Assembly (NCBI GenBank): GCA_029934085.1
Contig: JAOZMY010000002.1
Span: 1 to 32,703, forward strand
Direction of reading: 5' to 3'
Source: a bacterium
Lineage (GTDB): Bacteria > Desulfobacterota > S145-22
Length of the DNA stretch: 32,703 bases
The first letter of the stretch is position 1. Every line of letters starts with the position of its first letter. A model generated the notes under the pieces. The model made no database searches, was not told the DNA's origin, and worked only from the letters and a program-made list of their open reading frames with translations. This document shows, in pieces, positions 32,384 through 32,703 of the stretch. A program made the position numbers and the translations under genes.

Positions 32384-32703
32384 ATGAGTCGTTTCTTTAT
32401 TGAGCGCCCGATTTTCTCAGCCGTTATCGCCATTGTGATTCTGATCGCGGGCGCCGTCTCCATCAAAGGCCTTCCTGTCGCCCAGTATCCCGATATCACC
32501 CCACCCACTGTCCAGGTTACTGCTGCGTATCCCGGCGCCAATGCCCAAGTCGTGTCGGAAACCGTGGCGCAGCCCATTGAACAGGAAGTCAATGGCGTTG
32601 AAAATATGATTTATATGAGTTCCGTCTGCGCAGCGGACGGAAGCTATACCTTGACCGTTTCATTCGAGATTGGAACCGACCTCGACATGGCTACCGTCCT
32701 GGT
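32384..32703 (+). CDS. RND multidrug efflux pump (AcrB/MexB, HAE1 family), 5' part cut by window edge
   Basis: The first 106 codons of an inner-membrane RND pump are visible. The N-terminus MSRFFIERPIFSAVIAIVIL is the hallmark HAE1 start with the first membrane helix. PVAQYPDITPPTVQVTAAYPGA, then VAQPIEQEVNGVENMIYMSS and GSYTLTVSFEIGTD from the porter domain follow. Drug or other hydrophobic-compound efflux driven by protons is expected; substrate specificity cannot be read from this fragment. Confidence 0.95.
   Translation, partial: MSRFFIERPIFSAVIAIVILIAGAVSIKGLPVAQYPDITPPTVQVTAAYPGANAQVVSETVAQPIEQEVNGVENMIYMSSVCAADGSYTLTVSFEIGTDLDMATVL

Noticed and set aside
1-32703. CRISPR arrays, insertion sequences, tRNA or rRNA genes
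   Set aside because: No regularly spaced repeats, transposase-like proteins or recognisable stable RNA sequences were seen anywhere in the window.

Overview
The window reads as a Gram-negative chromosome of moderate GC content: outer-membrane porins, a TonB/ExbB/ExbD set, an RND efflux system and lipoprotein signals are all present. The gene mix suggests an anaerobic, possibly Desulfobacterota (deltaproteobacterial)-like organism. It includes amino-acid decarboxylase/antiporter pairs, a CoA-disulfide-reductase/rhodanese fusion, a NikKMLQO-type nickel importer and a MalT-like LuxR regulator. This placement is an inference from gene content; no rRNA, tRNA or other taxonomic marker was seen.

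Layout. (1) 1-630, minus: 5' part of an HlyD/EmrA-like membrane-fusion protein running off the left edge. (2) 641-1004: AT-rich intergenic region with a promoter for that gene and a regulatory element facing right. (3) 1005-10445, plus: an 85-codon small-protein gene, glutamate decarboxylase, an AspT-family antiporter with an unusual N-terminal extension, aspartate 4-decarboxylase, a second AspT-family antiporter, an outer-membrane porin and an exported protein of unknown function, closed by a strong terminator. Decarboxylation uses up a cytoplasmic proton, and precursor/product antiport can be electrogenic, so the cluster looks like a self-contained device for generating proton-motive force or resisting acid, with its own outer-membrane channel. 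(4) 10618-13323, plus: a 901-aa MalT-type LuxR regulator with its own promoter. (5) 13459-22812, plus: a paralogue of the 85-codon gene, then an SDR-family epimerase/dehydrogenase, a Tat-exported amidohydrolase-like protein that has lost most metal ligands, a zinc alcohol dehydrogenase, a CoA-disulfide reductase-rhodanese fusion and a BASS-family transporter. A DUF1254/DUF1214 envelope protein and a Porin_O_P channel follow. This looks like an uncharacterised uptake and catabolic or redox pathway. (6) 22908-28178, minus: nickel importer genes nikK-nikM-nikL-nikQ-nikO followed by exbB-exbD-tonB. (7) 28382-29306, minus: two tandem secreted bulb-lectin-like proteins separated by a 24-bp perfect palindrome. 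(8) 29599 to the right edge, plus: a tripartite RND efflux operon (outer-membrane factor, adaptor, pump; the pump is cut by the edge).

The most interesting signal is a shared cis element. Upstream of both 85-codon paralogues, and nowhere else I could find, lies a near-identical block (30 of 38 positions identical without gaps). Its core is GGAATAGC, followed at exactly 18 nt by a TAnnAT -10-like hexamer. The two operons flank the MalT-like regulator. The simplest model is one regulon, with the regulator activating both operons and each operon led by a conserved small protein. The sequence suggests this but does not prove it.
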